This document shows positions 24,034 to 36,593 of a DNA stretch of 64,000 nucleotides, one piece after another; the first letter of the stretch is position 1; the number at the start of each line of letters is the position of its first letter. Made by a program: the position numbers and the translations under genes. The notes beneath the pieces were generated by a model that had not been told where the DNA came from, made no database searches, and worked only from the letters and a program-made list of their open reading frames with translations. Source of the DNA: Simmondsia chinensis (taxonomy: Eukaryota > Streptophyta > Magnoliopsida > Caryophyllales > Simmondsiaceae); NCBI GenBank assembly GCA_018398585.1, contig JAGTTD010000006.1:3236501-3300500 (forward strand). The letters run 5' to 3'.

Positions 24034-24048
24034 GCCCGTTTCAATACT

Positions 24049-24205
24049 CAACAAATTTTGGCCATAATTTTTTTTTTTTTTTTAGTATCCAACAAATCTT
24101 GGCCGTCCATTACAATGGAGTCAATCTTGAACCTTCATTGTAATGGACGACCAAGATTTATTAGATACTAAAAAAAATAATTTACGGCCAAAATTTATTG
24201 AATAT
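24049..24205. repeat. Near-perfect hairpin MITE
   Basis: The arms caacaaatcttggccgtcca and tggacgaccaagattt surround a short centre, with an outer pair caacaaattttggcc and ggccaaaatttattg. A further half-copy lies at 24287-24315 and a relative at 49417-49670. Confidence 0.7.
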
Positions 24206-24341
24206 TGAAAAAAAAATAATTTTCTTCTCTTATCCCTTCTTTCCTTTTGCCCCGTGAAAGGGTATTAGCCATAAATTGCTAGTTTTCAACAAATCTTGGC
24301 CGTCCATTATAATGAAGGGCCATGCTCTGACCAGCTCATAA

Positions 24342-24345
<4 letters not shown>

Positions 24346-24388
<43 letters not shown>
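24346..24388. repeat. (AT)n microsatellite
   Basis: An uninterrupted AT dinucleotide run. Confidence 0.95.
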
Positions 24389-24389
<1 letters not shown>

Positions 24390-24699
24390 TTTTAATTTTA
24401 AACTATCTATTATTTTATATATAAATATAACAAGGGACCAGAAGGATTAAAAATTTTAGAGAATAGTTAGCATAAGGTTTTATAATATATTTTCTAGGTA
24501 CCTGGGTAATCTTTTTTTTTAGCTGTTAGGGCACCGTTAAATTATACTCATGTGACATTCAAAAATAATTTAACCAAGGGTCAAAAGTCATTTATATTTA
24601 AAATACCGGATATAGTTAACTATTATTTAAATATTTCAAATATTTAAAAATATGGTAATCTAAATTTTGCAGATCTTTTAAAAATGTTTTCAATATTAA

Positions 24700-27050
24700 A
24701 AAAATATTAGGAAGAGTAATTATTTTATTGCCTAGGAGATTTATAACAAACGTTTTGAATATCGATTGGAGGATTTTATAATCTATATGTGCTTTTGTTC
24801 AATTAGCGGTCATCAATATAATTGAACCGAATGATTAAAAATTGATTAACTGAGCCTAAATACTTTTCGGTGTAATTAATTAAACCATGAACCATCCTAA
24901 TCTTGATGGCATTTTACCCGTGCTTTTTAGATGTTAATAAACAACGATTTTCAAATTAAAAAGAAAAGAAAGACTGTTTTGAAAATTGTTTGTAATACAT
25001 TTAGATGGGTCCACTTTGTTTTTTTTTTTTTTTTTTTCCCCCAAAATAATTCTTTACGTCTTGTTTAAAACACAGAAAATATTGTGAAATGAAAAAAGTA
25101 TGGAGAAAAGAAATGTTTAAAATATAAAAATATGAAGAAAAAATTTAAATGAAAAATTTTAAAGTTTATGACAAACTTTGTAGAAAATCATTTCCATAAA
25201 TAGAGTGAAAAATTGGAAAACAAAAATGAATTTCGGTCTAAACAATGCCAGTCCAACATGCATTAGACTTGATATCAATTTATGTTTCATCAACAAGCTT
25301 TGCTTGTCTTTTAAATTCATTGAATACACTCGAGTACGTTCAATATATACAAAAAAAAAAAGAAAGCAAATAGAGTATTTATTACTTAGGTATCAAAGTT
25401 TTCAGCATTTATCACCTAGGTATAAGATATTGGACTGATAGAATATTAAACTTCAAGATACTGAAAGATTAAATTTTGAGAAAATTTGATTTAGATATCA
25501 TGAGATTTGAAAATATATTCAAATACCTGAGATTATCAAATATTTTTGAGATACCCTAAACTCTACAAGCTTTTTTTCAGCTACCCGCCGCATAATATTT
25601 GCAATGAATTTATGTGACAAGCAAACCTATTTATGAAAACGTAAAGTTTAAATCAAGTCTAATGCATATACTACCATCGTTTAGATCGAAATTCATTTTA
25701 CTTTTCCAATTTTACACTATGTTTCAATATGAAAACGGTCTTCTTCAAAGTTCGTTGTAAATTTTAAAAAATTTTCATTTAGCTTTTTTCTTCCTATTTT
25801 TCTTGTATTTTAAACACGACTTTTCTTTATACTTTTTTCCTTTTCATAATATTCTCTGTGTTCTAAACAAGCCTTAAAAAATTATTTTTAAAAAAAGAAA
25901 CAAATGGACCGATTTAAATGTATTACAAACATTTTTTAAAAACAATGCCTTTCTTTTTTTTTTTCCATCTGAAAATCGCTGTTTATTAACATCTAAAAAG
26001 CATAAAGGTAAAATGTGAGTCGGTTCCCAAAATAATGCTGAAAAATAAAAAAATAAAAAAAATAATGCCAAAAAATAAATAATTCCCAATCTACTGTTGA
26101 ACCGCGTTTAGAAAACGCGGTTCACTCCAAAAATAACCGAATTAGTTTATTCTAGTTATAAAACGCGTCTTTAAGACGCGTTTCATGTGAAAATAAACCG
26201 CGTCTTTAAGACGCGGTTCATATTATTGTAAAAGACAAGTCTTGAAGTCAAGGACGCCCACGCTCGAAACGAATTCAAAATGAAATGGATGAAATGACTA
26301 TACACGAAGGGTCACATGTAGATTTTATAAAAGAAAATGCCATAATGTATTGACATGCAAGATAAAAAAGGAGCACAGGGCTCGGTTAGCAGCTAGTAGC
26401 AGTGAAATATATGACTGAAATATTTATTTATGTTTCATTTTTTTGAACATTTATTTATGTTTTATTTATATTATTTTTTATATAATAGTTCGTTATTTAT
26501 ATATATCTATTAGTTTATTATTTATGTTTTTTAACTCATAAAGCACCATAACCGCGTTTACTAAACGCGGTTATTATGATTGTAAACCGCGTTTAGTAAA
26601 CGCGGTTTATTCTTATATAATGTTTTGTCCTTGATGCGGTTACATATAACCGCTTTTTCGGAACGCGGTTTAATATAACCGCGTTTATAAAACGCGGTTT
26701 AACAGTAGATTGAGAATTATTTATTTTTTGGCATTATTGTTTTATTTTTTTATTTTTCAGCATCATTTTGGGAACCGACTAGTAAAATGTCATCACCATT
26801 AGAGTAGTGCATGGTTCAATTAATCGTGTTAAAAAGAATTTAGGTTTCATTAATTGTAATTAAAATTCTCAAAAATCTCTAATCACTATGTTTACTAGAA
26901 AGGCCAGTTAATCGTTTTTCAATCATTCTGTTCGATTATATCGGTAATCGAATAAAAACTATATAAATTCCATCAATTGATATGTGAATTGCTATGCACT
27001 TTCAGAGCAATAAAATAATATATTTAATAATAACTAATTGCTTATGATAA
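24700..27050. repeat. Second giant inverted repeat, interrupted by a MULE
   Basis: The left arm (about 24700-25340) is inverted relative to 25580-26016 plus 26791-27050. Pairs include tgctttttagatgttaataa against ttattaacatctaaaaagca, tgcattagacttgat against atcaagtctaatgca, and ataattgaaccgaatgatt against aatcattctgttcgattat. The loop is about 25345-25575. The 765-bp MULE 26017-26781 splits the right arm. No coding region was found. Confidence 0.75.
26017..26781. mobile_element. 765-bp Mutator-like element with repeated CG-rich palindromes
   Basis: The ends gagtcggttcccaaaat and, inverted, tagtcggttcccaaaat are flanked by a perfect 9-bp duplication gtaaaatgt (26008-26016 and 26782-26790). 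Terminal inverted repeats run about 100 bp. Inside are 21-25 bp palindromes of the type aaccgcgt-N-acgcggtt at 26100-26122, 26161-26183, 26196-26218, 26550-26572, 26584-26608 and 26677-26699, plus a shorter one at 26636-26653. No transposase is present. Confidence 0.88.
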
Positions 27051-27639
27051 ATAACTTTTTCTCCCAAAAATAATACAAGGTTAGATATCAATTATATAAG
27101 ATAGTTTTGGTGCCTACAACTCGAGTACCATTTTCTGTGATAAGAGATTGAAACATGGATAAGGAAGACGCCTCATTTTCAATTTTTATTTGTTTTGCTT
27201 GTTGCTCGATAGAGTTGAGTTTAATTGTTGACTTTTGAAAATTCTTAATCTACTGAAAAAATAAATTGATAGAAATTATTAGTTAGAGAAAAGTAGATCT
27301 AGCAGAATTTAGATCTTCAACAACTGTGAATACGAAGATTTGAACCAATCATTAAATCAACTTAACATTAATATATTATTTGTAGTATATATTGGTTTTG
27401 TACTGAGAGTTATCTTGAAGTACTGGTTGGTAGATAGCATCATTAAATATTGACCTATTTTTAACCCAAAATCAAGCATGCACATAGTGATAAAATCCAA
27501 AAGTCTTTATTAAGCTTGATAAATTATAATTAACAGAATGCAAAACAGTTAAAAAAAAAAAAAAAAGATTATCGAATAATGAACCCAATTATATGTTATC
27601 CTCCATTCATAACTAAATCTAAAAGTGTTAAAGATGAAA

Positions 27640-27960
27640 ATGATCAGACTGGTACCGGATTGCAATAAGCCGATCAGAAAACTATTCCCGACCACCTTGG
27701 CCAAGTTGCTCATGACCTTGGCCGAGTTGGACTAACTGAGTAGCCGCGAGCATGACCAAGTAGGTGAGCACCAAGTGCCCATTGCTTAGCCCCAGACCCG
27801 AAGTGCATAATATCAAGTCCCTAGCAGTGAGCTCCTAAGACCGAGTTCCTAGTGGTGAGCTCCTAGTACCGAGTTCCTAATACTAGATACCTAATGCCAC
27901 CTACCAGCTAAAGTAAGAGCTACATGTCAGTCAAAAGATAATGCTAAGTGTCCTCGTACG
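27640..27960. repeat. Probable LTR-retrotransposon remnant
   Basis: GC content rises abruptly. Short internal repeats are present: gaccaccttggcc/gaccttggccgag and gagctcctaagaccgag/gagctcctagtaccgag. No reading frame and no paired LTR were found. Assignment is by look only. Confidence 0.35.
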
Positions 27961-28032
27961 ATTCTCACCTCCTTCCCCGATTCTCTTGTACTTGGTCATT
28001 TCATATCTTTCAGCAGAGGGCAAACCCTCGAG

Positions 28033-28187
28033 TTTCAGGTTGGAGTCCTCAGACACAGCCTCCCTTTGCGGTAGCGCCCTGGAGGAGTACGGTTGCATAC
28101 ACCCCCCCCCCCCCCCCCCCCCGACCCTGCATTAGTGGGAACCCTTGATGCACTGGATTTTTTGTTGTTGTTATTGTTGTTGTTGTG
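28033..28187 (+). mobile_element. SINE/RTE 3' tail insertion
   Basis: TTCAGGTTGGAGTCCTCAGA, CACAGCCTCCC, a GGTTGCATACA-like stretch, about 22 Cs, GACCCTGC, CACTGGAT and (TTG)n. The flanks agcagagggcaaaccct and agcagaggcaagcct look like a diverged target duplication. The wording is closer to the RTE end at 2198 than to the 5S SINEs. Confidence 0.75.
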
Positions 28188-28491
28188 GTAGCAGAGGCAA
28201 GCCTCTTGAGCCCTTTAAAGCCTCCCTAAATCCTCTATATTAATGGCCTTGTTTGGTTGGCAGGTGTAGAAGTGGAGAGCAGGGATTTAAGATCTTATTT
28301 GATTGGCATGAAGTTAGCAGACTATGGAGACTGAAAATTTTGCAGCAATTTTTCTTCCCTTCAAAATATAGGAAGTAACTTACCTAACCCCTAGGTAAGT
28401 TCTAATTTCATAGTAAATTTTCATTTATATTATAATTTGTGGGTTCTTGGATAATTTTTTGAATTATTTTGCTTTCGTCACTATTTAGAGT

Positions 28492-28649
28492 CTTTAGTTC
28501 ATTGCTGTGGACCAGCTATTCAGGCTGGGGGTTCTCGGAAACCACCTCCCTTCAGGACAACCCCTTGAAGGGGGAAGGCTGCGTACATCTACCCCCCAGA
28601 CCCTGCTTATGCGGGAGCCCTTGAAGCACTGGGTTTGTTGTTGTTGTAG
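28492..28649 (+). mobile_element. SINE with (TTG)n tail, no 5S head
   Basis: A 17-bp duplication tcgtcaytatttagagt (28475-28491 and 28650-28666, one mismatch) bounds CAGGCTGGGGGTTCTCGG, AAGGCTGCGTACATC, GACCCTGCTTATGCGG, GCACTGGGTTTG and (TTG)n. Confidence 0.88.
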
Positions 28650-28678
28650 TCGTCATTATTTAGAGTATGAAAGGAATT

Positions 28679-29113
28679 TGTGAGAGAAGAGTTATGGTAA
28701 CATGTCCAACAGGGTGCTGAGGGTCGGACCGGAGAGATGAGGCGGCGGCCGGACGTGAGGAGAGGAGGCTGCAGCGTGGCGTGAAGGAGGGCGGCGGCGC
28801 AAGGGAGAACGGCCATGTGGAGAAGAGGGGTTCGGGAGAACGGTCGGCCTGCAGGAGAGGGACGGCGGCAGCACAACACGAGTGGGCGGTGGCCAGACGT
28901 GAGGCGGCGCGAGGGTGAGACGCCGTGGGAGGGGTTCGGGTGGTGAATGGGTTGAGGGGGAGATGTGGCGGCGCACCTGATTTGGGGTTAGGGTTTTACC
29001 CGGTTTTCACTTTTTTTTTTTTTTTTTTTTTGAGAGAAAAGGATATCAAAGGTAGTGCTGTGATACCATGTGAGAGAAGAGTTATGATAACATGACCAAT
29101 AGGGTACTGAGGT
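28679..29113. repeat. GC-rich block between two direct repeats
   Basis: The direct repeat gtgagagaagagttatg...ctgagg occurs at 28679-28722 and 29070-29113. Between them lies a strongly GC-rich, GGCGG-filled block (28720-28990) followed by a T-run (29009-29030). Open frames in the block follow from its composition. It may be a captured gene fragment or an old retrotransposon piece. Confidence 0.5.
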
Positions 29114-29599
29114 ATCATATATATAGAAAAATTAAGGAAAGTACAATTACAAGAAAGCCCTTGGGCTAATAATAATATAAATAACTCTATTATCCTAATA
29201 GAATTGTTCATAGATTATTATCTTTGGATAATTAGAATTGGTATAATGGATAGTATAAGTAATAAGAGTGTACTGCAACGTATCAAAAAAAAAAAAAAAT
29301 TACTGCTTGTGTCTGCATATTAATGATAAGGCAAAAATATTTAAGTGTTAAATGAATAAGGTTGAAAGATTGGCCATGGGTATAACAGTAATTTTAATTC
29401 TATTAATTAGAAGTTATTGTGTCAACTAAACAATATATATGAATTAAATTAACAGGAAGTTCTATTTCTCATCCAACAAACCAAGCACTTTTACACAATT
29501 TCCTAGAAAGTTGATACCGAAAGTGAATTCTTGGAAAGTACGACTTCCTATGGAAATTTAATTCCTTTGGCAACCAAACAAAGCATAAGACTTACTCGA

Positions 29600-29860
29600 G
29601 TCAAGTTTTAAAGCTGAACCTTACTCTCCCCAAGAATTAACTAAGCTTATATCACAACACGAAAGATTACTAGCCAAAACCCACTACTAAAGGTCAACTA
29701 GCCGAGTATTAAAGACTTCCTACTCACCCTAAGTTAAGTCTGTTATTATGCTCATTATTAATTATTTATTTTACCTATTATAAACTGGCTGACTCAAACA
29801 TCGGAAGGGTATCACGCAGACCAACCCCAAGGGGCCCTTGTGACCATTTGCTCATGTCGT
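29600..29860. repeat. LTR-like remnant with conserved R-region wording
   Basis: Contains tattataaactggctgactc, aaacatcggaagggtatcac and ccccaaggggcccttgtgac, an order often met in plant LTRs around the transcription start. No partner LTR was recognised. Confidence 0.4.
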
Positions 29861-29947
29861 AGGAAATGCTGAATTGAACATACAGTTGATGCGTTCTTAG
29901 CGAGAGATTGAGTCCTCTCATCGTAAACAACCTCTCAATGTTTTACC

Positions 29948-29990
29948 AAAACAAAAAAATAAAATAAAATAAAATAAAATAAAATAAAAA
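29948..29990. repeat. (AAAAT)n microsatellite
   Basis: About seven tandem copies of the pentamer AAAAT. Confidence 0.9.
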
Positions 29991-32432
29991 TCTATCATAA
30001 AAACAAATATTTTATGTTTATAATATTTAAAACTAAGTAATGATTGAAATAGTCAACTCTAAATATATATTTTTTTTTAAAAAGATAAAGGCAAAACTGT
30101 TCAGGACTGCCTTTATTTAAGAAGAAACCCTAAGGTATCAGTTGGATACGGAAGAAGAAAGCTATGCATAGGACACAATCGCACACAAAAATACTTGAAT
30201 CCTCATGACCTAGATCCGTTAGTCAATTCGTCGACCTAGTACCTTCCCCATAATGATGATTGAAAAAATCTTAACCACACTGATGATTCGATAAACGAAT
30301 GTCGTTCAATATTAGATAACATATGGCAATGCTTAGACCTCTGCTTTGGTAAGACACTTCGGTATCTAAATCAAAAATTGCTCACTAAATCTTCTCATGA
30401 TTTTTAAGGCTTTTTATAAGAAAATTTTGTTTTAGCCAAATTACATATTAGTATCTTAATGTTAAAGGTAATAATTTTTTAGTCCATTAAGTTATATGTA
30501 TTTAATAAAATAGTCCAAACAATAATATGAAAGAATTAAAATAGAGTATATTTTACATCCTTACACATCACTATTTGGATTATTTATTAAATATAAGTAA
30601 CTTTTTGGATTAAAAAATTATTCCATAGAACTTCTCTTTAAAAAATAATACATCAAACCTGAGGGTACTAATTAATTAAAAACATAATAATATGTAATTT
30701 ATCCTTTTATTTTCTCTAATTAATAACAATGTTGAAATTAAATTTAAGGTAATAACATAATTATAACAGATTGGTCATTTCATATGTAAGTGAACTATAC
30801 AAACCTGTTTGTTAACGTAATTAAACCCACCCTTGAAGATGTTATAAAGAATCTCATCGCCAACTTATCGTTGATTTTACCTCAGGATTAAATTGAAACA
30901 ATGTAAATTCTACATAAAATAATCAACACAATTAAAAATACAATGCCTATATTAACAAAATAAATAAAGTCTAAAAACCTATAAAATAAATAACCATAAA
31001 ATAAGTAACTGTTTATAGTTCATTTTAATAATCTATAAACGATCAAAATTTTTAGAAAAATTTATATGATTTAATATAGTACAATGCATAATATCTTTAG
31101 ATAAAATAAAATGAAAATGATGAGCATTTTCTTCAAAAGTTATATTAAATTATTATGGAAATATCAAAAATGGTCATTTCTATAGTCATTATAATTTTTA
31201 AAAATACTCTTCCACCTCTGTTCAAAAAAAAATTTTGAAAGAACATTTTTCCCAACCACACCTCAACAGAAACTTTCACAAAAAAAACTATTGTAAATTC
31301 TTGGTAAATCAAATATTAATACCCTAAAATTTAATATATTAATTACTTAATTCACAAACTTTGAGCAATAATATTTTTATCCACATATATATGCATTTAA
31401 TAAAGTCCAAACAACATTTATTAAGGGCTTAAAATGACCTAAAAATTAGCCCCTTATCCAACTTTCCTTCACTAGTAATGTTACACTGTTGTGGTTCATG
31501 TGTAGGGTTACCACCGAATAACAACAAATTCTATATCATTTCACATTGTCATTTTGGACTGCAATCCGCCACGGCAGGATCCAGAGGTAAGAAGAATGTG
31601 GTCTTATCTTACAGGGTGCTACCCTAAAGAGAGGCTGTTTCCGAAGAGCCTTTTAACTTTGAGATTTTGGATTATTTTATTAAATATATGTATTTTATGA
31701 GCTAAAAAATTATTTCATAAAGTATGAAGACCAAAAGTTAAATATATCAAACCTCAAGACATGCACCCCAACAATAAGACAAAATCAAAAGCCCAAGATC
31801 CAAACACAAAACAGGCATATATCCAACAGGAACAGCAATGGCCTTCATTATGGCACATCTCAATTGTTGCTTTTGTTCATCAAACGATGATACCATCAAA
31901 ACAAAAATACACTTTTTAAAAAAAAAAAAAAAAAACAGAAGACTAAATTCATCCTCAAAATCATAATATTAATTTTAATGTTGATTCCAACAAAAAGGAC
32001 CATGGAGAAGAGGCAAAATCATGCCGTCTATACAAAACCCAATCCTGCATATTATCTATAGATTTTGAGGGACCCAACTAGATTATCAAAATTCATTCAT
32101 TGATTATGAATCTCTCCCGTTTTTTGAGTTTCCATTCGATTCTTCGTTAATGATCCTTATCAATCACAAAGGGAGGGATAATGATTCGTACCTCCGATCT
32201 CTGCTTCATCCCGGTTACTTATTCAGAAAGGTATATCCCAACAGTGCCATCTGATAAAGGGCTTGTTTGAATGGACCCTTTTTTGTGTACAAAACTTCGA
32301 TTTGACTCTCTGATTCTGTATCATATAACTCGTTTCTTGTCAAAAAATTTCGATTTCTGATGAAAGGGCAGAGTGCATATTACGTTGTCTTCTACTATGT
32401 GGCTTTGCTGTGATGAATCGTGAGAGGTGGGT
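29991..32432. other. AT-rich spacer and USP-related 3' UTR region
   Basis: No gene is seen. A hairpin repeat lies at about 30434-30705 (caaattacatattagta against taataatatgtaattt), with related wording near 31310-31440 and 44840-45000. A decayed SINE tail is at 31517-31652. The last few hundred bases before 32433 must hold the 3' UTR of the neighbouring minus-strand gene. Confidence 0.5.
31517..31652 (-). mobile_element. Decayed SINE/RTE tail
   Basis: On the minus strand: GGAAACAGCCTCTCTTTAGG, GTAGCACCCTGTAAG, TGCCGTGGCGG, then a TTTGTTGTTATT tail. Confidence 0.55.
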
Positions 32433-35400
32433 TTAATTTACAGCTTCATAGAAAAGGACTTGAGGTTGCAAATGGCCTCTTTCACACATGGAAAGCACCT
32501 CATCCCAAGTACCAATTACCTGAAGATGAACAACGGTCATAAAACTGAAAACGTACAAAAAAAACTGAGAGATAAAGCACGTTTACGTGATATTTAGTCC
32601 ATTAGTCTCTAATGTTTGCAAGTTTATTCAAATTAATCCTTCATTATGTTATATTTTGTGATCACATTAGTCCCCCACCGGTAGCAGACACTTTGTAAAA
32701 GTTAAAAGATGAGTAGGGGAATAAACAAAGCAATTGTCAATGGACTACACGTGTTCGAAACTGATTAGGGCTCATTCATGTTCATTAGCTCAATAACTTA
32801 GCGAACCGAGCTCAAGCATGCTCCAACAAGATTAATGAGCGAAGTCTGGATAGGGGAATACTCAACTAGTTAAGTTCACTAACAATTTAATAAAGGCTCG
32901 GCTCGATGAGCACTTATTAAGAGCTCGTTAGCAGTCAATATTAGCTTGGGATATGGATTAGTAACTCAAATAGCTGGGCTCAATAGTAAGCTTGGCTTGA
33001 TTATAAGCTCAACTTGGCTCAATAATGGGCTCCCCTAGTCTCAGTAAAGCTAACAAACTAAATCTAGCTGAATATCAAACAGAATAATATCTTATTGTAC
33101 CTTGTTTGATTAAAGGTTTGGAAGCTCAATAATAGCTCCGTTCCAACGGGAGCTCGATGAGGCTAACCGAGCTTTGGTTCAAATAAAGGGGTGCTCATAT
33201 CGACTTAGCTAGTTTACACCCCCTAAAATGAGGGACCAATCTTGTTACAAGATAAGCACGAAATACTATCTAAACAAAAGAAAAAATAAACGACTAATTT
33301 GAACAAACTACAAATATAACCGAGTAAATAACTCAAGGGTTTACCTTTACAGTTCTGTCATCATACATGATCCACTTTTGATGGTCGTAGCTATAGGCAA
33401 AACAGTGGTAATGTTGACCGTAGTAGCACACCTGCGTATGAAAAGCATCAATGATAAACTGAAATTAGAAAAACAAAGTAAAATTATACGAGGCTCGTAT
33501 ATCGGCAATACTAAAAATAACACTTGTTTCCAAACGATTACCCCTTGATGCTTATGCAGCAATATAAGCAAGCAAGCCCGATGCATCTAGCATTGAATTA
33601 AATGAAGGCCTTACGTGAAATCCACTGTGTAATGGATTTTAAGCTAACCATTAGGTATGGTATATTTGCAATGGCCTCCATAAATGCATATGATATTCTA
33701 TTTTCATTCAGTAAAACATATATATAAATATATTTGCATGAAAATTAATGATTGTATTACAATTCACTCAACTTTTTGCAAATGTATACTTGAAAATTCA
33801 CTATCCCAAAAAACCCATTGGAATCATAACAATGGGTAACATAGCGTCCACAATGCACTCTTTCATGACACTGTGACCCAACGTGACCACAAACCAGACC
33901 ATGGTGCCTAAGAGGCATTTCTGTGCCTTTCATCTACCTCCTATACAAAGTATCAATGACTATAACCATTCATTTAACTTTTTGCAAACGCATGCTTAAA
34001 GCAACTTACAATGCTATAAACCCTCCACAATCTGCATAATTTGTAACATAATTCTCCACATACATGGATAGATATGGCTGTTCAAGACCCGTAGCAACAA
34101 TAAAGTTAGCTTGAGTCTCCAATTTGACAAGGGATCAGGACACATTTTGACCTGACCACAAACCATTACACGGTGCCCAGGAGTCATTTTGGACCCTTTT
34201 TATCCTCCTAAACAACGTATAACATGTCAAACTACGGCTTTGTTTGCTTTGACAAAATTGTTTTCTGTTTCGTAACTATTATTTGTTCATATCTACATAA
34301 AACTAACTATAAATATGATTGATAGTTTACTCCATTGAGGGGAAATTTACCTTCCCTTCAATAAAAGGAAAAAATTTCCTTTACGGACGAAAAATTGTTT
34401 TCCGCCACAATCTCATGTTATATGTCTTACTTCAACTTCAGTTTGGCCAGGCGTGAGCCTTATACAAATTTATAGAATGAATTTAATTACACCAGCTAGA
34501 AAGACGAACACTTCTAATAAAAAGATAATTTTCAACTGAAAGTATTTTAAAAAGGAAAAATTTACGCCAGGGAAATGCTTTCCTTTGAGCCAAACTGAGC
34601 CTACAGCTGTATAACCAAATATCACTCTGGAAATATGAGAAAGACCAGGCAACAACGTAATTTCTCATTTCGATATCTATATATATCATGAATTCCGTAG
34701 AAGAAATGTATGCTTGAAAGCCTTACACGTTCCCTAATCTAGGATATCTTTCTGATCCACGCACTGAAATTAATAACACAATAGCAACCCCAGGAGAGTT
34801 CATGGTACATTATTGGTTAATGTGAAGGAATATCAGAGATACACACCACAGAAACCAGATGATGCATATTCTTCGGATCTAGACCACGATAAAGAACACT
34901 AATATCTATCTCAGTTGCTAAGGCTGCCAGTGTCGCTGTAATATCGTCGACACTCTCACAAGTGTTCTGCCAACCTAGAACTGCAAAAAGACAAACAATA
35001 CCGTCATGTATCATTACAAATCAAATTGTGTCTACTCTCAGAAAGCTGTCCCCACCCACCCGCTAAAAGAAGAAAAAGGAAAAGGGTTTCTGGGATCTTC
35101 GAATCACCTGTTGTGAAAATGTGTGGTGGGGTTGACATGATGTGATGGATATGGTTAGGTTTCCCACAACCACCAGCATCAGGATCACAAGCTAACTGGT
35201 GATTCATCTCCACCGAATTCAAGAGCTCATCAAACGAACTTTCTGCAGAAATTGCCTGAAGACAGTACAGAGTCAGAAGAAACCATAGCAACAAATATCA
35301 GAGGCTGGTTCCAAATAAAAATTAGAAGAATATAATTACACCAATGCAAAACATGCCTTCATTGTGCGGAGAGCACTGGCATTAATGTTATGAAAGAAAG

Positions 35401-36522
35401 AGGTGTATTTCAGATGTCTGGATTCCAACCCACAATTGTAGCAATTCATTCTTTCGAAAATGTCCATTCCAAAGAGATTGTGAGCTATACAAGAAGGATT
35501 AGTACAATCCCCAGACCCTAAACAGTTGCTTTCTACCGAGTCTGTACCAGAAGCACCAGCACTGAAAGAAAATGAACGGTGTAGGCACTCAAATATCACT
35601 GCCAACACTTCAGAAGCATCGTTCATCTGCCCCTGGAAATCATGAATTAAATGGGTTAGTAACAGTGCAAGCATATATTGCATCAGCTGATGCATTAGAT
35701 CAAGCCTTTCCAAGAAGACTTGCCAAATGGCACTTTTCTCTTACCTATGTTAAAAAAATTAGTGAAAACATCAGAATGTAGCTTCTTTGGATTTAGTGAG
35801 CAAGCTAAGAAAAGATCAATGACATAATGAATACATTATCTCCAAGAAGTTACCTCCTGAAAGAAATTACTTTCCGGGTACAGATTGCTCAGAGCAATCC
35901 TCAGAGAATTAGGGGCAATAGGTTCCCTTTTGGCATCGGTACAAGCCAAGCTCAGCGCGTTTAAGATATCATATAATGCACAGACAACACAAGGATCTCC
36001 GATATGACCATGCTCCAATGCTGATCTCTTCAGGAACTCTTCCCGAAATCTTCTTAGATGCCACAGAGACTACAAATATCGAAAAGGAAAATAAGATTTC
36101 TTTGAGAAAATAATGACGCCACCTAGAAAATCAAAAAGAAAATGTAAATGAATCAATCATCTACCTGGATGATAACATTCAGAAAACAATTGTATTCACC
36201 AACTTCATTCTGCAGACCAGCACCATATAGATCCACACTCACACTTTCAATCATAGCTTGATCAGAAGCACCCTGATGATCCACTTCCGAAGAGTTATCT
36301 TGCGCTACTCTTGGATTTGAAACCAAAGGCAGCTTCTGATGTGCTTGGAACATGTCTACAATGGAACAGAACATACAAGATTAAGATGCTCAACGTGCCT
36401 TAGTAACATATGCAGCAGTACTCGAGATTAAAGTAACACAGTTAGTACCAAGCTATTTTAGCAAAAAAGGCGCTGCTTCCCAAACCAAATACGCTTCTCC
36501 CTAATGTAACGATGTAACAACC

Positions 36523-36593
<71 letters not shown>

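Noticed and set aside
26100..26699. CRISPR-like array
   Set aside because: The repeats are palindromic, irregularly spaced and confined within a transposon with a 9-bp duplication in a plant genome.
28607..28976. Arg/Pro/Ser-rich reading frames in the GC-rich block
   Set aside because: The frames exist in several registers because of base composition. There is no start context, domain or splice pattern.
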